Below are positions 18,198 through 27,275 of a stretch of 64,000 nucleotides of DNA, piece after piece. Position 1 is the stretch's first letter, and each line of letters begins with the position of its first letter. This DNA is from Clostridiales bacterium (lineage in GTDB: Bacteria; Bacillota; Clostridia; Oscillospirales; CAG-272), in contig DXYE01000003.1 in the NCBI GenBank assembly GCA_019415985.1, forward strand, positions 1 to 64,000, in the 5' to 3' direction. The position numbers and the translations under genes were made by a program. Under the pieces are notes generated by a model. It made no database searches and was not told the DNA's origin. It was given only the letters and a program-made list of their open reading frames with translations.

Positions 18198-18995
18198 TCA
18201 GTCGTGACTTTGCTGTAAGCCGGATATCCTGTTCTGCCGCAGGACTTCAAATGAGAGGATAGATGCTGCAGAGGCTGTTGAAAGGGCGGCGGGAAAATTT
18301 CTGCCGTACTCGAGCTGTACACATTGACTACAGGCCTGAAGCAGACCTTTAGAGATTCCTCGTTTTTCACCGCCTACAATTAGTAAAAGCGGTTTATGGA
18401 GATTCGCATCGAATACTGAAACCGAGCCGCGCTTGTCGGCACAAACAATTTGATAATGACAGGCCGAAAAGGCTTCAACAGCCGCTTCCCCTTCAGCAAT
18501 AAAGGTTTCGAGCAGCTCGGACGCGCCGGCAGAAGAGCGGCAGACGACCCCTGCCGCGGACATCCAGTTGCGCGGAGATAAAACAACACCGTCCGCACCG
18601 GCGGCATAAACAGATCGCAGAGCATAACCGAAATTATAAGGGTCTTCGATGCCTTCGAGCATAATATAAAAGCCGGAAGGGCGAATATTGGATTTTTGCA
18701 GAGAGGAAAAGCTCCTCTGCGTACAGACTGCGAGAAAACCGCCGTGCGTGTGCCCGAGCGCGAGCTGGCTGATCACCTCGGAGTCAACGATTTGCACGGA
18801 TGTCTGCATATGCTTTGCCCTGGCCGTTAAATTTAAATAGTTTTTATTTCCCTGATTCGCCGCCGAGCGATCAATTAGAAGGGTTTCTATACGACGGTCG
18901 TTGTGTCCCAGCTTTTGTGCATCCCAAACCGCTGAAATGGACAAAATTCCTTCGAACAACGTACTGTTTTTAAATTTTTCAATTTCCTTTTTCAT
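18198..18995 (-). CDS. SpoU/TrmH-family RNA methyltransferase
   Basis: A 265-residue SPOUT methyltransferase acting on tRNA or rRNA 2'-hydroxyls. The N-terminal substrate-binding part (about 1-100, with VISQLALGHTHGGFLAV) is followed by the knotted catalytic domain, recognisable by LEGIEDPYNFGYALRSVYAAGADGV, VGGEKRGISK and a C-terminal STASAASILSFEVLRQ. The last motif is normally NSLNVSVA-like; here it begins LSTASAAS, so the catalytic-loop Asn is replaced. Target unknown. It is a single gene with a consensus promoter about 350 bases upstream. Confidence 0.85.
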   Translation of the reverse strand: MKKEIEKFKNSTLFEGILSISAVWDAQKLGHNDRRIETLLIDRSAANQGNKNYLNLTARAKHMQTSVQIVDSEVISQLALGHTHGGFLAVCTQRSFSSLQKSNIRPSGFYIMLEGIEDPYNFGYALRSVYAAGADGVVLSPRNWMSAAGVVCRSSAGASELLETFIAEGEAAVEAFSACHYQIVCADKRGSVSVFDANLHKPLLLIVGGEKRGISKGLLQACSQCVQLEYGRNFPAALSTASAASILSFEVLRQNRISGLQQSHD

Positions 18996-19346
18996 TTATT
19001 TTTTTCCTTATTCTGGGAATAAACGCTTTGTGTAATAAAACGCTGCATGAGCATTTGCTGTGTTCATGCTCTCCTGTCTAACGTATAACGGAGAAGCCAC
19101 TCATTTATTCAATACGATTTACCCGCATACAGATTTAAAATACAGAAGATGTTTTTTTGAACCGTATGTTAGTATCTTGCTGTTTCTGTCAGAGATACCT
19201 TCTGCTTACACAGATCCAGAGACCTCTCCTCTGTTTCCTTGAATGCAGATAATTCAATCCCCGCTCCGTAATTTATGATCTGAAAATCCAGCGTCGCAAG
19301 CCGGAATAATACGTAAAAAGTTTAAAGAGCCTACTATACCCGTACT

Positions 19347-19375
19347 ATTATACCGTGAATCCACTTAGCCGTCAA
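19347..19375 (-). promoter_or_regulatory. Promoter for the SpoU methyltransferase gene
   Basis: On the minus strand TTGACG (19370-19375) and TATAAT (19347-19352) are 17 bases apart. The leader to the start codon would be about 345 bases, with no clear gene in it. Confidence 0.65.
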
Positions 19376-19552
19376 GCTGAATTTCCAATCCGTACGGTTC
19401 CGTGTAACAACGATCGAAGGCTGAAAACAGCAATGTGATGATTTGGGCTGTTGAAATAAGTGTATTGCTGAGACATCCGATTATGTGCTCGTTTGCCGGA
19501 GAGATCACTATATCCATCTAATCGTTTCCGTTTTTCTGTTTGGCAAAAAATC

Positions 19553-19581
19553 TTGACAGGTATCTGTTTTCAGAATATAAT
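19553..19581 (+). promoter_or_regulatory. Consensus promoter of the GT8 gene
   Basis: TTGACA at 19553-19558 and TATAAT at 19576-19581 are 17 bases apart: a perfect sigma-70 type promoter. The transcript would carry a leader of about 175 bases. Confidence 0.85.
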
Positions 19582-19628
19582 TTTAGTGTACGTTTTTGCA
19601 CGCCAGTAACGCATGTGCGGCAGGAGGA

Positions 19629-19730
19629 ATGTCTCATTATATACACGGTCTTTGCCACTGCACCGCAAAGGTCATTTGCTGCAAAAGCACTGCTTTTATT
19701 TTGATTTTGACGATTTTGGCAAAATTTTAG
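19629..19730 (+). CDS. Possible 33-residue leader peptide
   Basis: An ATG directly after AGGAGGA opens a 33-codon frame (starts MSHYIHGLCHCTAK, ends in hydrophobic ILILTILAKF) and closes 34 bases before the GT8 start. The AGGAGG is only one base from the ATG, which is too close for efficient initiation, so translation is doubtful. It lies wholly in the GT8 leader. Confidence 0.25.
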   Translation: MSHYIHGLCHCTAKVICCKSTAFILILTILAKF

Positions 19731-19740
19731 ATGACAGGAA

Positions 19741-19757
19741 CCTCTGCTGTGCAGAGG
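19741..19757 (+). promoter_or_regulatory. Hairpin covering the GT8 ribosome binding site
   Basis: CCTCTGC-TGT-GCAGAGG forms a perfect 7-bp stem whose 3' arm contains AGAGG, the only ribosome binding site for the glycosyltransferase. Folding would block initiation. Confidence 0.6.
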
Positions 19758-19764
19758 CATGGTA

Positions 19765-20628
19765 ATGATGATGCAGAACAGAAGGCTGGATTTGCTTGTA
19801 ACGTTTGATGAAAACTATATCGGCCCTTTTCGGACAATGCTCACGTCCGTGATCATGAACAATCCCGGCGAAAAAATACATGTCTGGCTTCTGCACAGCG
19901 CTATTCCGCAGAGCAAACAGGAAGAGCTGAGGACTTACTGTGCCTTTCAAGGAGTAACCTTAACGCCTGTACGAATAGAACGCAGGATCTTTGAGCATGC
20001 GCCGGTTTCAAAACAATATCCGCAGGAAATGTACTACCGAATGCTGGCGCCGCATCTGCTGCCGGAATCTGCAAAGAAAGTTCTGTATTTGGATCCGGAT
20101 ATTCTGGTGATCAATCCGTTGCGTCCGCTGTGGGATTTGGATTTGAACGGGCGAACTTTTGCCGCTGCCGCCCACAGTGGTGTGACGGATATTATCAACG
20201 GGATCAATCGCGTTCGTCTGGATACCGAACATGATTATTTTAATTCCGGCGTCATGCTAATGGATTTGGTTAAAGCCAGGACAGTCGTCATACCGGATGA
20301 AATTTTTCAGTGCGTGCGCGAACATGAATCCGACCTCCTGCTGCCAGACCAGGACGTTTTCAACCGTTTATACGGGAAGCATACACTGCCGGTGGATGAT
20401 GTGATATGGAACTATGATGCAAGGCGCTATTCCGATTACTTAATTCGAGGTGGCGGAGCATATCATATGGATTGGGTCATGAAGAATACAGCGATTCTGC
20501 ATTTCTGCGGCAGGAGAAAACCTTGGAGACCGTCGTATACCAATCGTTTTGCCGCCCTTTATAAGAATTATATGCAAATAGCTCTTCGAGCCGGTGCGTC
20601 TCAGACAGAGAACGGATGTACCAAATAG
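19765..20628 (+). CDS. Family 8 glycosyltransferase
   Basis: A cytoplasmic or membrane-peripheral sugar transferase of the GT8 (LgtC/GspA) fold, 287 residues. Key features are the N-terminal LLVTFDENYIGPFRTMLTSV nucleotide-binding strand, the metal-binding DxD in LYLDPDILVINP, YFNSGVMLMDL, LPDQDVFNRL, and a C-terminal AILHFCGRRKPW, all in the usual GT8 order. It probably adds hexose from a UDP-sugar to a cell-surface glycan or teichoic acid; the acceptor is unknown. Four ATGs lie within 15 bases (19759-19773); 19765 is best spaced from AGAGG. It stands alone between a consensus promoter and a terminator. Confidence 0.88.
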   Translation: MMMQNRRLDLLVTFDENYIGPFRTMLTSVIMNNPGEKIHVWLLHSAIPQSKQEELRTYCAFQGVTLTPVRIERRIFEHAPVSKQYPQEMYYRMLAPHLLPESAKKVLYLDPDILVINPLRPLWDLDLNGRTFAAAAHSGVTDIINGINRVRLDTEHDYFNSGVMLMDLVKARTVVIPDEIFQCVREHESDLLLPDQDVFNRLYGKHTLPVDDVIWNYDARRYSDYLIRGGGAYHMDWVMKNTAILHFCGRRKPWRPSYTNRFAALYKNYMQIALRAGASQTENGCTK

Positions 20629-20784
20629 GGTCTCCCGGTGGATGTTGCCTTCGCATCTTATGCCAACATGACCGGTATGCTTTACCGCCTGCATTTGCAG
20701 GAAGATATCTGAAGTAAATGTTTTTTAGACATACAGCAGCAAGGCAGAAGGGATGGGCAGTCCTTTGATAAAAGCAGCGGATGA

Positions 20785-20826
20785 AAAAACTCTATGTGAA
20801 CATACACTGTTCACATAGAGTTTTAT
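20785..20826 (+). terminator. Terminator after the GT8 gene
   Basis: AAAACTCTATGTGAACA and its near-complement enclose a 5-nt loop and end in TTTTATATT. It lies about 160 bases past the stop; the bases between hold nothing else I recognise. Confidence 0.8.
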
Positions 20827-21072
20827 ATTATATGCGTTAAATTGCCCTATATTTCAAATCTATTCCCATAGTAAATGACCAATAGAGTTTTTTCAGTCAA
20901 GGAAATTCTTGCGCCTTTTACATAACAAGGCTGAGATAACGTTGTGATTATATTTTTCGTCATCAGAAAGTTCAGAATGTGGAGGCGGTATGCCGAAAGG
21001 CCCCCATTCTTTTTCCGTTATCCTATTTTCGTGTAAGATCCGGCGAAGTTCGGAAAATGCTGGAAAATGGCC
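20827..21072. other. Gap between convergent genes
   Basis: GAATGTGGAGGC and GCCCCCATTC (about 20970-21010) form an imperfect hairpin followed by TTTTT on the plus strand, a possible second terminator. No gene is seen. Confidence 0.35.
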
Positions 21073-21498
21073 TCATTCCTTTTCGGCTTCGTCCGCCTGA
21101 TAGCTTTTGACGTGAAAACCGGAGAAAGATAATTGAAATTTTATGGAGACATCGGTTTTACGGCGATAAAGTACCTCTCCGCTTCCGGGATCTGTACAGA
21201 GGTATGTATAACTGCAAAAGGCCGTACCTCCGGTGAAATGATGCCAGACCCATGGGAATGAAACCCGATAAGACTCGTTAAAGATCTGGTCCCCCTCATA
21301 GGTACGGCAATTCATGGCATCAAAATCCTCTTTTGATATGGAGGCCGACAGATCGTCTGTATAAATTCCGTCCGCATAATAGACCGCTTGAAACAGATTG
21401 CTCACGCAGAAGCCGTATACTACCGCTATACCTGCATAAATGAGCAGAAGAATTATCAGAGCCGCGGCAAAGTGCTTTAAGATTTTTTTCGATGCCAT
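21073..21498 (-). CDS. Small membrane-anchored protein, unknown
   Basis: A 141-residue protein with a short basic N-terminus (MASKKILKHF), one membrane segment (AAALIILLLIYAGIAVVYGF), and an extracytoplasmic domain containing four cysteines, two of them in CSYTYLCTDPGSGEVL. I do not recognise the family. The frame opens 14 codons upstream, but AGGAAGAGG lies six bases before the ATG at 21498. It is 16 bases downstream of the AMP-dependent ligase on the same strand and is probably cotranscribed with it. Confidence 0.7.
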   Translation of the reverse strand: MASKKILKHFAAALIILLLIYAGIAVVYGFCVSNLFQAVYYADGIYTDDLSASISKEDFDAMNCRTYEGDQIFNESYRVSFPWVWHHFTGGTAFCSYTYLCTDPGSGEVLYRRKTDVSIKFQLSFSGFHVKSYQADEAEKE

Positions 21499-21514
21499 GA
21501 GTATCCTCTTCCTT

Positions 21515-23305
21515 TCAGGATTCACGGGATGGCTGATCAATTTTATGCCGGATAATTTTGTGCGAAGAAGTTTTGATAAAAGGCGTTTTTCTGAGTTCGA
21601 TGCAGCGTATCTGCTTGAAAAGGGGAAGCTTTGTGTTGATCTGGTTTACTTCCGTATGAATCGCCTTGGAAATGGCGTCAATATCGGTCAGTCCTTTAGC
21701 CGCAGCCGAATCGAAATCCGGGTAGATAATAGCTGTCAAGTTGATCGTCTCGCCATCCTCTGCGGTTCTGCCCACGACTGCACATTCGCTTATCAGTTCG
21801 ACCGGCTCCAGATATTCCTCGATTTCCTCAGGAAAGATATTTTTACCGTTGTGCAGGACAATGACATTCTTCTTCCTTCCTGTAATATACAGGAAGCCAT
21901 CCTGGTCGACATAACCGATATCTCCTGTGCGGAACCAGCCGTCAGGGCTGAGAACCTCCGCTGTTTTTTCCGGATCCTTGTAATATCCCAGCATGACGTT
22001 GTCACCGCGCACAACGATTTCGCCATAGGTGACGCTGTTGTTGTCGGTGTCTATGCGGACCTCCATACCTGGCACGGGAAGGCCAACGGACGCGCCCTTT
22101 TTCCAGTCGAAAGGTGAGACGGAAATAAGCGGTGAGCATTCTGTAATTCCATAGCCCTGTGTCAAATTAATACCCAATGAATCAAAAGCCTTGACCAATT
22201 CCGGGTTCAGCGGGGCACCGCCGCAGACGATACGGTCCAGGCGACCGCCGAGCGCATCTAGCACCTGGCGGAAAAGCGTTTTGCGCAGGTCCAGACCGAA
22301 AAGGCGGGTTTTATCGCTTGCCGCAATCGCCAGCCTCAGTTTTTTGTCGAGGCCGTTGCGCTTTGCCGTATCCCATATTTTTTTATATATAGTTGAGACA
22401 AACAATGGAACGAGCACCAATATAGTTGGACGGTATTGCTGGAAGGAACGCATGGCATTCTTGATGCTGTCGTTGATGCCTATGGTACAACCGACCAGCA
22501 GCGGTACAAGGATAGTTGTGCTCATTTCATAGGTATGATGAATCGGCAGGACGGAAACCAGTACATCCTCCGAGCTGATACGAATCATTCGAAAAGCAGC
22601 GTTGACCGCTGTTATAATATTTTTTTGAGAAAGCATGACGCCTTTGCTGGTCCCGGTCGTGCCGGAGGTGAAAAGGAGGGAGCACATTTTATCTATATTG
22701 ATGCTGTGCGCTGTAAAAGCTATATTGCCGCGGGCGAGCAGAGCCGCACCGCGCCGTACCAGAGCGGCAAACGGAATATAGCGCTCCTGGATTGCCGGTT
22801 CATCGCTGCGTTCGGGCGGGTACGGAAAGGTCTCTTTGGAAATTTCGACGAAAAGCTTGATTTCCGGCATGGTCTCTCCGATGTCCTGAAATATTCTGCG
22901 GTAATTGTGTGAATATACAACGGCGCAGACATCCGCTCGGCGAAGAAAGTTTGCAATTTCCTCCGGGGCAAGCTCTTTATCGAGGGGGACAATGACACCG
23001 CCGCCATTGACGGTTGCCAAATATGTCATAACCCATTCAGGCGTTGTTTCTCCGATTACGGCGACCGTTTTGCCCATGATGCCGCATTCAGAAAAAGCCG
23101 TGCCGATACAGTCGATCATCTGATCGAACACACGGAAGCTTACAGAGCAGTCCTGTTTGTTGCGCTTAAAGCACATGTAGGGCTTATCATTAAAGAGGGA
23201 TGCGCCGATTTTGACCAGATTGCGCAAGTCTGTAGCCTCATATTCCTTTTCCGGCGGATACCGTTTCTTGGAATGAAACAGATTGATATTGACATTTATA
23301 TTCAT
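21515..23305 (-). CDS. AMP-forming acyl-CoA synthetase-like ligase
   Basis: An ANL-superfamily enzyme that activates a carboxylic acid as the acyl-AMP, most likely a long-chain fatty acid, and transfers it to CoA or a carrier. The adenylation signature LLFTSGTTGTSKGVMLSQ lies near residue 205, followed by QGYGITECSPL, the hinge region DGWFRTGDIGY, ITGRKKNVIVLHNGKNIFPEEIE, and the C-terminal Lys in KTSSHKIIR. The 596-residue length is normal for FadD-type enzymes. The frame runs 16 codons beyond the chosen ATG without a ribosome binding site, so the start is uncertain. It is first in a two-gene unit with the small membrane protein. Confidence 0.88.
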   Translation of the reverse strand: MNINVNINLFHSKKRYPPEKEYEATDLRNLVKIGASLFNDKPYMCFKRNKQDCSVSFRVFDQMIDCIGTAFSECGIMGKTVAVIGETTPEWVMTYLATVNGGGVIVPLDKELAPEEIANFLRRADVCAVVYSHNYRRIFQDIGETMPEIKLFVEISKETFPYPPERSDEPAIQERYIPFAALVRRGAALLARGNIAFTAHSINIDKMCSLLFTSGTTGTSKGVMLSQKNIITAVNAAFRMIRISSEDVLVSVLPIHHTYEMSTTILVPLLVGCTIGINDSIKNAMRSFQQYRPTILVLVPLFVSTIYKKIWDTAKRNGLDKKLRLAIAASDKTRLFGLDLRKTLFRQVLDALGGRLDRIVCGGAPLNPELVKAFDSLGINLTQGYGITECSPLISVSPFDWKKGASVGLPVPGMEVRIDTDNNSVTYGEIVVRGDNVMLGYYKDPEKTAEVLSPDGWFRTGDIGYVDQDGFLYITGRKKNVIVLHNGKNIFPEEIEEYLEPVELISECAVVGRTAEDGETINLTAIIYPDFDSAAAKGLTDIDAISKAIHTEVNQINTKLPLFKQIRCIELRKTPFIKTSSHKIIRHKIDQPSRES

Positions 23306-23785
23306 AAAACTAAAGAGCCACGCCTCTGCACACCAGAAGCTTCCTTTCATCAAAGTTAAGTGTCGGCTAAACGAAGAGACAATGTACGATCCTCACGAAT
23401 GTCATTTACGCTGCTATTGAAGGCGGCTGTACGATTCGCTTTTGCCGTAAAATGATATCTCATAGTATTTATTATATTTATTCTATTTTACTATAAATAG
23501 ACTAAGAAATCAATAGCTGATCACAAAAAAGAGGAGGAGCAGGTTGAAATTTGAGCGCATGATATACCTGGAATGATAAGCTTTAAAGACCGCAAAGTCT
23601 TGAATCGATGGAAGTCTATCTGTGCTTTTGAGGAGAATTCAGGGTTAGGGTGTCGAACGCGTGTCCCCGGCACGGGGGCTGATGAATCCCACGGGATGAA
23701 TTGCCGCGGCAAAAGAGGAGCTGTCCCTGAAGCGGAAATCTGACACAGAATCGGGCTGGAATGCCTGCTCTGTAATTATACCGGC
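23306..23785. other. Intergenic region before the GH36 gene
   Basis: It divides the minus-strand ligase from the plus-strand glycosidase and must hold the ligase promoter, which I could not define. No gene is supported; the small minus-strand frame at 23521-23712 lacks a ribosome binding site. Confidence 0.35.
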
Positions 23786-23814
23786 TTGACTTTTTTCAGG
23801 GGATATGATAAAAT
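23786..23814 (+). promoter_or_regulatory. Promoter of the GH36 gene
   Basis: TTGACT at 23786-23791 and TAAAAT at 23809-23814 are 17 bases apart. Transcription would start near 23821, which excludes the ATG at 23824 as a practical start. Confidence 0.75.
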
Positions 23815-23844
23815 CACCCCAAAATGATAAAGGGGATGTGCGGC

Positions 23845-25911
23845 ATGAAGTTGGTGAAGCGCAGCGGCAACCTGTGCCTTTGGGACGGCAAGTCGGGAAT
23901 CACAGAGATCGAGGTTTCGTTAAAAGCGGAGCTTGACGGCGGTACTGTCGTTATTGTTCCCACGGGGGAATGGGATATTTCGGAGGACGGACCGACGGTG
24001 ACCGCCTGCTGTGAGAATTTTAGACTGGAGACAGAGGGGCGTGACGGCGGTATCCTGCTCCGTACAACATATATACATACAGCAGGTAAGCGTATCCAAA
24101 AAATGCATACGCTTACCGTTCTTTGCGGGCAATGGAGCGCCGCTATCAATAAGTTGATGACGAATGATCTGTTTGCAGTCAATGGAAATGAGATCAACGA
24201 AATGCAGGCTATGGTGCACAGCGTGAAAATGGCGGAGACGGACGGACCAATTCGCGGCGGTGATGTTATGGCCTGGATTGACGACGATGGAAAGAATGTG
24301 ATAGTGGGCTTTGCCAGCTTTCTCGAGTACTTTTCCGTTGTTACAGCGGAGAGAAACGGAAGGATTGCACTACAGCAGAATATGGAGAGTCATCCGCTTG
24401 AAGAGGGCGAGAGTGTATGCTCGGACGCGGTATGGCTTTGCGTCTGCAGGGACGTTCGAATAGGGCTCATAACCTATGCGGATGTGGTTGCCTCGCTGAT
24501 GCAGGTCAGTCTAGGAAACTGGGAAACGCCGGTCGGCTTCTGCACATGGTATTACTATTTGCGCTATATTACACAGGATACAATTTACGAAAATTTAGAG
24601 GCTTTGGACGCAAACCGAAAATCGCTGCCGATAAAATACGTGCAGATCGACGATGGATGGTTTTATTACAGCGGCCATTGGGAGCCTACGAACTACTTTC
24701 CGGACGGTATGAAGCGTGTGGCTGACGAAATCAAGGCGCATGGCTACATACCCGGGATCTGGCTCTCTCCGTTCGTCGCCGACTTTGGCGAGGACGATCC
24801 GAGACGGGACTGGTTTGTCAAGAACTGGGACGACGATACCTGTTACAAGGAACCGGCGCTCGACTTTTCACACCCGGAGGCAAGAAAATTTTTGTTTGAA
24901 GTGTTTCATAAGGTTTCACACGATTGGGGTTACCGATACATCAAAATCGATCTGATCACCAATCGGCTTGCGCCAGGACGGTATTTTGATCCAAGCTTTA
25001 CCGCACTGAAGAATTTCAGAGAAGGCATGAAAATCATACGCTCAGCTGTTACGGAGGATACCTTTCTTCTGGCCTGTACAGCGCCTCTGTCCTCCGCGGC
25101 TGGAATCTGCGACGGCATGCGGGTAAGCGGTGATATATTTGGCGAATGGAATTCGGTCAAGCATATTTACAACGCGGTTTTTAAACGGTATTACACGAAT
25201 CGCCGCTGGTATATCAACGACGCGGACTGCCTGATTATCCGCAAGTCTGAAAATGAGGACTTGGAATGCCGGCGAAACTGTACGAGAAATGACGACGAGA
25301 TTCAAACCTTTGTCACGGCGATGGCTGCAAGCGGCGGTATACTGATGCTGTCCGACAAATTGGGAAATCTGAGCGGAGAACAGATTCAACTACTTTCCAA
25401 GCTGTTCCCGCTAAATACCGAAACAGCTCTTCCGCTGGACCTTATGGACAGCGTGACGCCGGGATATCTGGACTTGGGAAGACGGGGACATATGCATATA
25501 TATGCCCTGATCAACTGGTCGGACGAGCCGTGCAGCATGACGGTACAAACCGATGGCGGGTATGCGTTTGAGTTTTGGGGGCAGGAATATCTCGGTATGA
25601 CAGAGGGAAGCTTTACGGCAGAGGTCGGTGCTCACTGTTCGAAGGTGATTTATATCACCGATATTACAGACGCCTCCGTCATCGGTGTCGATGATTGCAT
25701 CGTGCCGACCGTGCGGCAGAGTATTACGGATGGCATACTGAACGGAGTGTTTCTGAAGGAATCAGAGCAGCAGACAATTGCATCGCCTCATACCCTGCGC
25801 GCCCTGGAAGGCTGTAAGCTTGAACTTCTGCGAGAAGGAGACGTCAAACTTTATACAGTCAAGGCGGCAGTGGATGAAAAGAGCTATAAAATTGCGATTA
25901 TAAAAGAATAA
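23845..25911 (+). CDS. GH36-type alpha-galactosidase-like glycoside hydrolase
   Basis: A clan-D glycosidase of 688 residues, probably releasing alpha-linked galactose from melibiose or raffinose-type sugars. An N-terminal beta-sandwich (about 1-210) precedes the barrel. Barrel signatures are PVGFCTWYYY, KYVQIDDGW, GIWLSPFVAD, the nucleophile Asp in YRYIKIDLIT and the acid/base Asp in MRVSGDIFGEW. No signal peptide, so it is intracellular. AAAGGGG lies nine bases before the ATG at 23845. An uptake system is not adjacent. Some members of this fold act on other alpha-glycosides, so the substrate is inferred. Confidence 0.88.
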   Translation: MKLVKRSGNLCLWDGKSGITEIEVSLKAELDGGTVVIVPTGEWDISEDGPTVTACCENFRLETEGRDGGILLRTTYIHTAGKRIQKMHTLTVLCGQWSAAINKLMTNDLFAVNGNEINEMQAMVHSVKMAETDGPIRGGDVMAWIDDDGKNVIVGFASFLEYFSVVTAERNGRIALQQNMESHPLEEGESVCSDAVWLCVCRDVRIGLITYADVVASLMQVSLGNWETPVGFCTWYYYLRYITQDTIYENLEALDANRKSLPIKYVQIDDGWFYYSGHWEPTNYFPDGMKRVADEIKAHGYIPGIWLSPFVADFGEDDPRRDWFVKNWDDDTCYKEPALDFSHPEARKFLFEVFHKVSHDWGYRYIKIDLITNRLAPGRYFDPSFTALKNFREGMKIIRSAVTEDTFLLACTAPLSSAAGICDGMRVSGDIFGEWNSVKHIYNAVFKRYYTNRRWYINDADCLIIRKSENEDLECRRNCTRNDDEIQTFVTAMAASGGILMLSDKLGNLSGEQIQLLSKLFPLNTETALPLDLMDSVTPGYLDLGRRGHMHIYALINWSDEPCSMTVQTDGGYAFEFWGQEYLGMTEGSFTAEVGAHCSKVIYITDITDASVIGVDDCIVPTVRQSITDGILNGVFLKESEQQTIASPHTLRALEGCKLELLREGDVKLYTVKAAVDEKSYKIAIIKE

Positions 25912-26016
25912 GGCACGAAAAAATATAGTCCTTTTCGCCGGCTGAAAAAATAAAGCCGGAACGGTTTTGAGTCATACATCAGAAATAAACTGATGGAATC
26001 TGAGACATAAAAAGAG

Positions 26017-26069
26017 GCCAGCTCGCATGGAGAGCGTGCAGTTGTTGCACCTCTGTCCATGGAGCTGGC
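26017..26069 (-). terminator. Terminator of the EamA transporter gene
   Basis: GCCAGCTC and GAGCTGGC are the outer stem, with inner CATGGA/TCCATG pairing. On the minus strand it ends in CTCTTTTTATG, about 35 bases past the transporter stop codon. Confidence 0.8.
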
Positions 26070-26102
26070 TGCTGTATTGTATGACACATCTCGTAGATTA
26101 CA

Positions 26103-26999
26103 TTATTCCATTCCGAGAATGACAATGCCGACCGCTGCTATGGCAATCACGAGATACTGGCCCCGTGTGAGCTTTTCGTGCAGTATAAGTTTCGCCCAGA
26201 TCAAAGAAAAAATACAATAGGAGGAGATCATGGGGGCGGCCAGAACAGATCGGGCGCCGAGCGCATATATGTATGCGAGCTGACCGGCTGTTTCACACAC
26301 ACCGGCTGCCAGCTTCGGCTTTTCCGCTGAAAGACGTATCTTTTGTTTGCGTATGATCACGACATATACAAAGGCGAAAAGCGCCATCAAAAAAAAGGTG
26401 AGCTCATATGCGATATTGGCAGATTCTTCCGCTATGGTTTCAAGAATGACGGCGTCGGCAAAGGTCCCTAAACCGTCGATCAGACAATAGAGCAGCGGAA
26501 ATGCGATGGCGATGAAGCTGTGTGTATATTTTTTGTCCGGGAGATCGCCGGCCAGCCGCCGTGTGACATCCTCTCGCCGTTTTTCCAGCAGAGAAAGCGC
26601 GAATACGCCGGCACATATCAAGAGAATGGCGAACCCCTGAAGCCAGGAAATTTGATTTTCTTCACCGCCTAAAAAAACAAAGCAGAGAATGGCAGCCACC
26701 GCACCCGAGGAATTGCATATCGGCGTAGAAACCGACAGCACAATGTAGCGGAGGCCGACATATCCCAAAATCATGGAAAGAATATAGAGTGCCGAGGCCG
26801 GCAGATATGTAATCATATCCTGCGGATGAAATTCTGCGCCGCACAGCAGCATAATAACGGCGTGTATACCCATGATGCCGCCTACGGACATAACCATTTT
26901 CCAATGACTATAAATATCTTTTTCATTTGATCCCATTTTTGAGAATAAGTCCGAGCCACTCCAAAATAAAATAGCAATAAGAGATAAAACAAACCACAT
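26103..26999 (-). CDS. EamA/DMT-family transporter
   Basis: A 298-residue inner-membrane carrier with about ten hydrophobic helices in two repeats of five, as in the drug/metabolite transporter superfamily. The first repeat opens with WFVLSLIAILFWSGSDLFSK and the last helix is LVIAIAAVGIVILGME. A polar loop (EKRREDVTRRLAGDLPDKKY) divides the halves. Substrate unknown. The frame runs further upstream into KEERFVI-like sequence, but AAAGGAG lies 12 bases before the ATG at 26999, which gives the family-typical start. It is a single gene with a strong terminator. Confidence 0.85.
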   Translation of the reverse strand: MWFVLSLIAILFWSGSDLFSKMGSNEKDIYSHWKMVMSVGGIMGIHAVIMLLCGAEFHPQDMITYLPASALYILSMILGYVGLRYIVLSVSTPICNSSGAVAAILCFVFLGGEENQISWLQGFAILLICAGVFALSLLEKRREDVTRRLAGDLPDKKYTHSFIAIAFPLLYCLIDGLGTFADAVILETIAEESANIAYELTFFLMALFAFVYVVIIRKQKIRLSAEKPKLAAGVCETAGQLAYIYALGARSVLAAPMISSYCIFSLIWAKLILHEKLTRGQYLVIAIAAVGIVILGME

Positions 27000-27275
27000 A
27001 ATAACAAATCGCTCCTTTATGAAAGTCTTTTCGAGTATATCATAAAATAAACGCTGTGTCAATTGTTGGAATAATAAGAAAGCTGTCGGATTCCTGCAAA
27101 AAAAGAGAGGACAGAAAGCGGGCTTTTGCATAATATGATAATGATATGTTCGGCCCGGAATATATGGATTCTGAACTGAAAAGGTTAGGGCTCAGCTCCA
27201 GTGAGGGCGCGGATATCGCATATCAAAATCTTGTGTAAGAAAGGGGCTTTTTTCATTACAGCAGATGAAAAGGCT

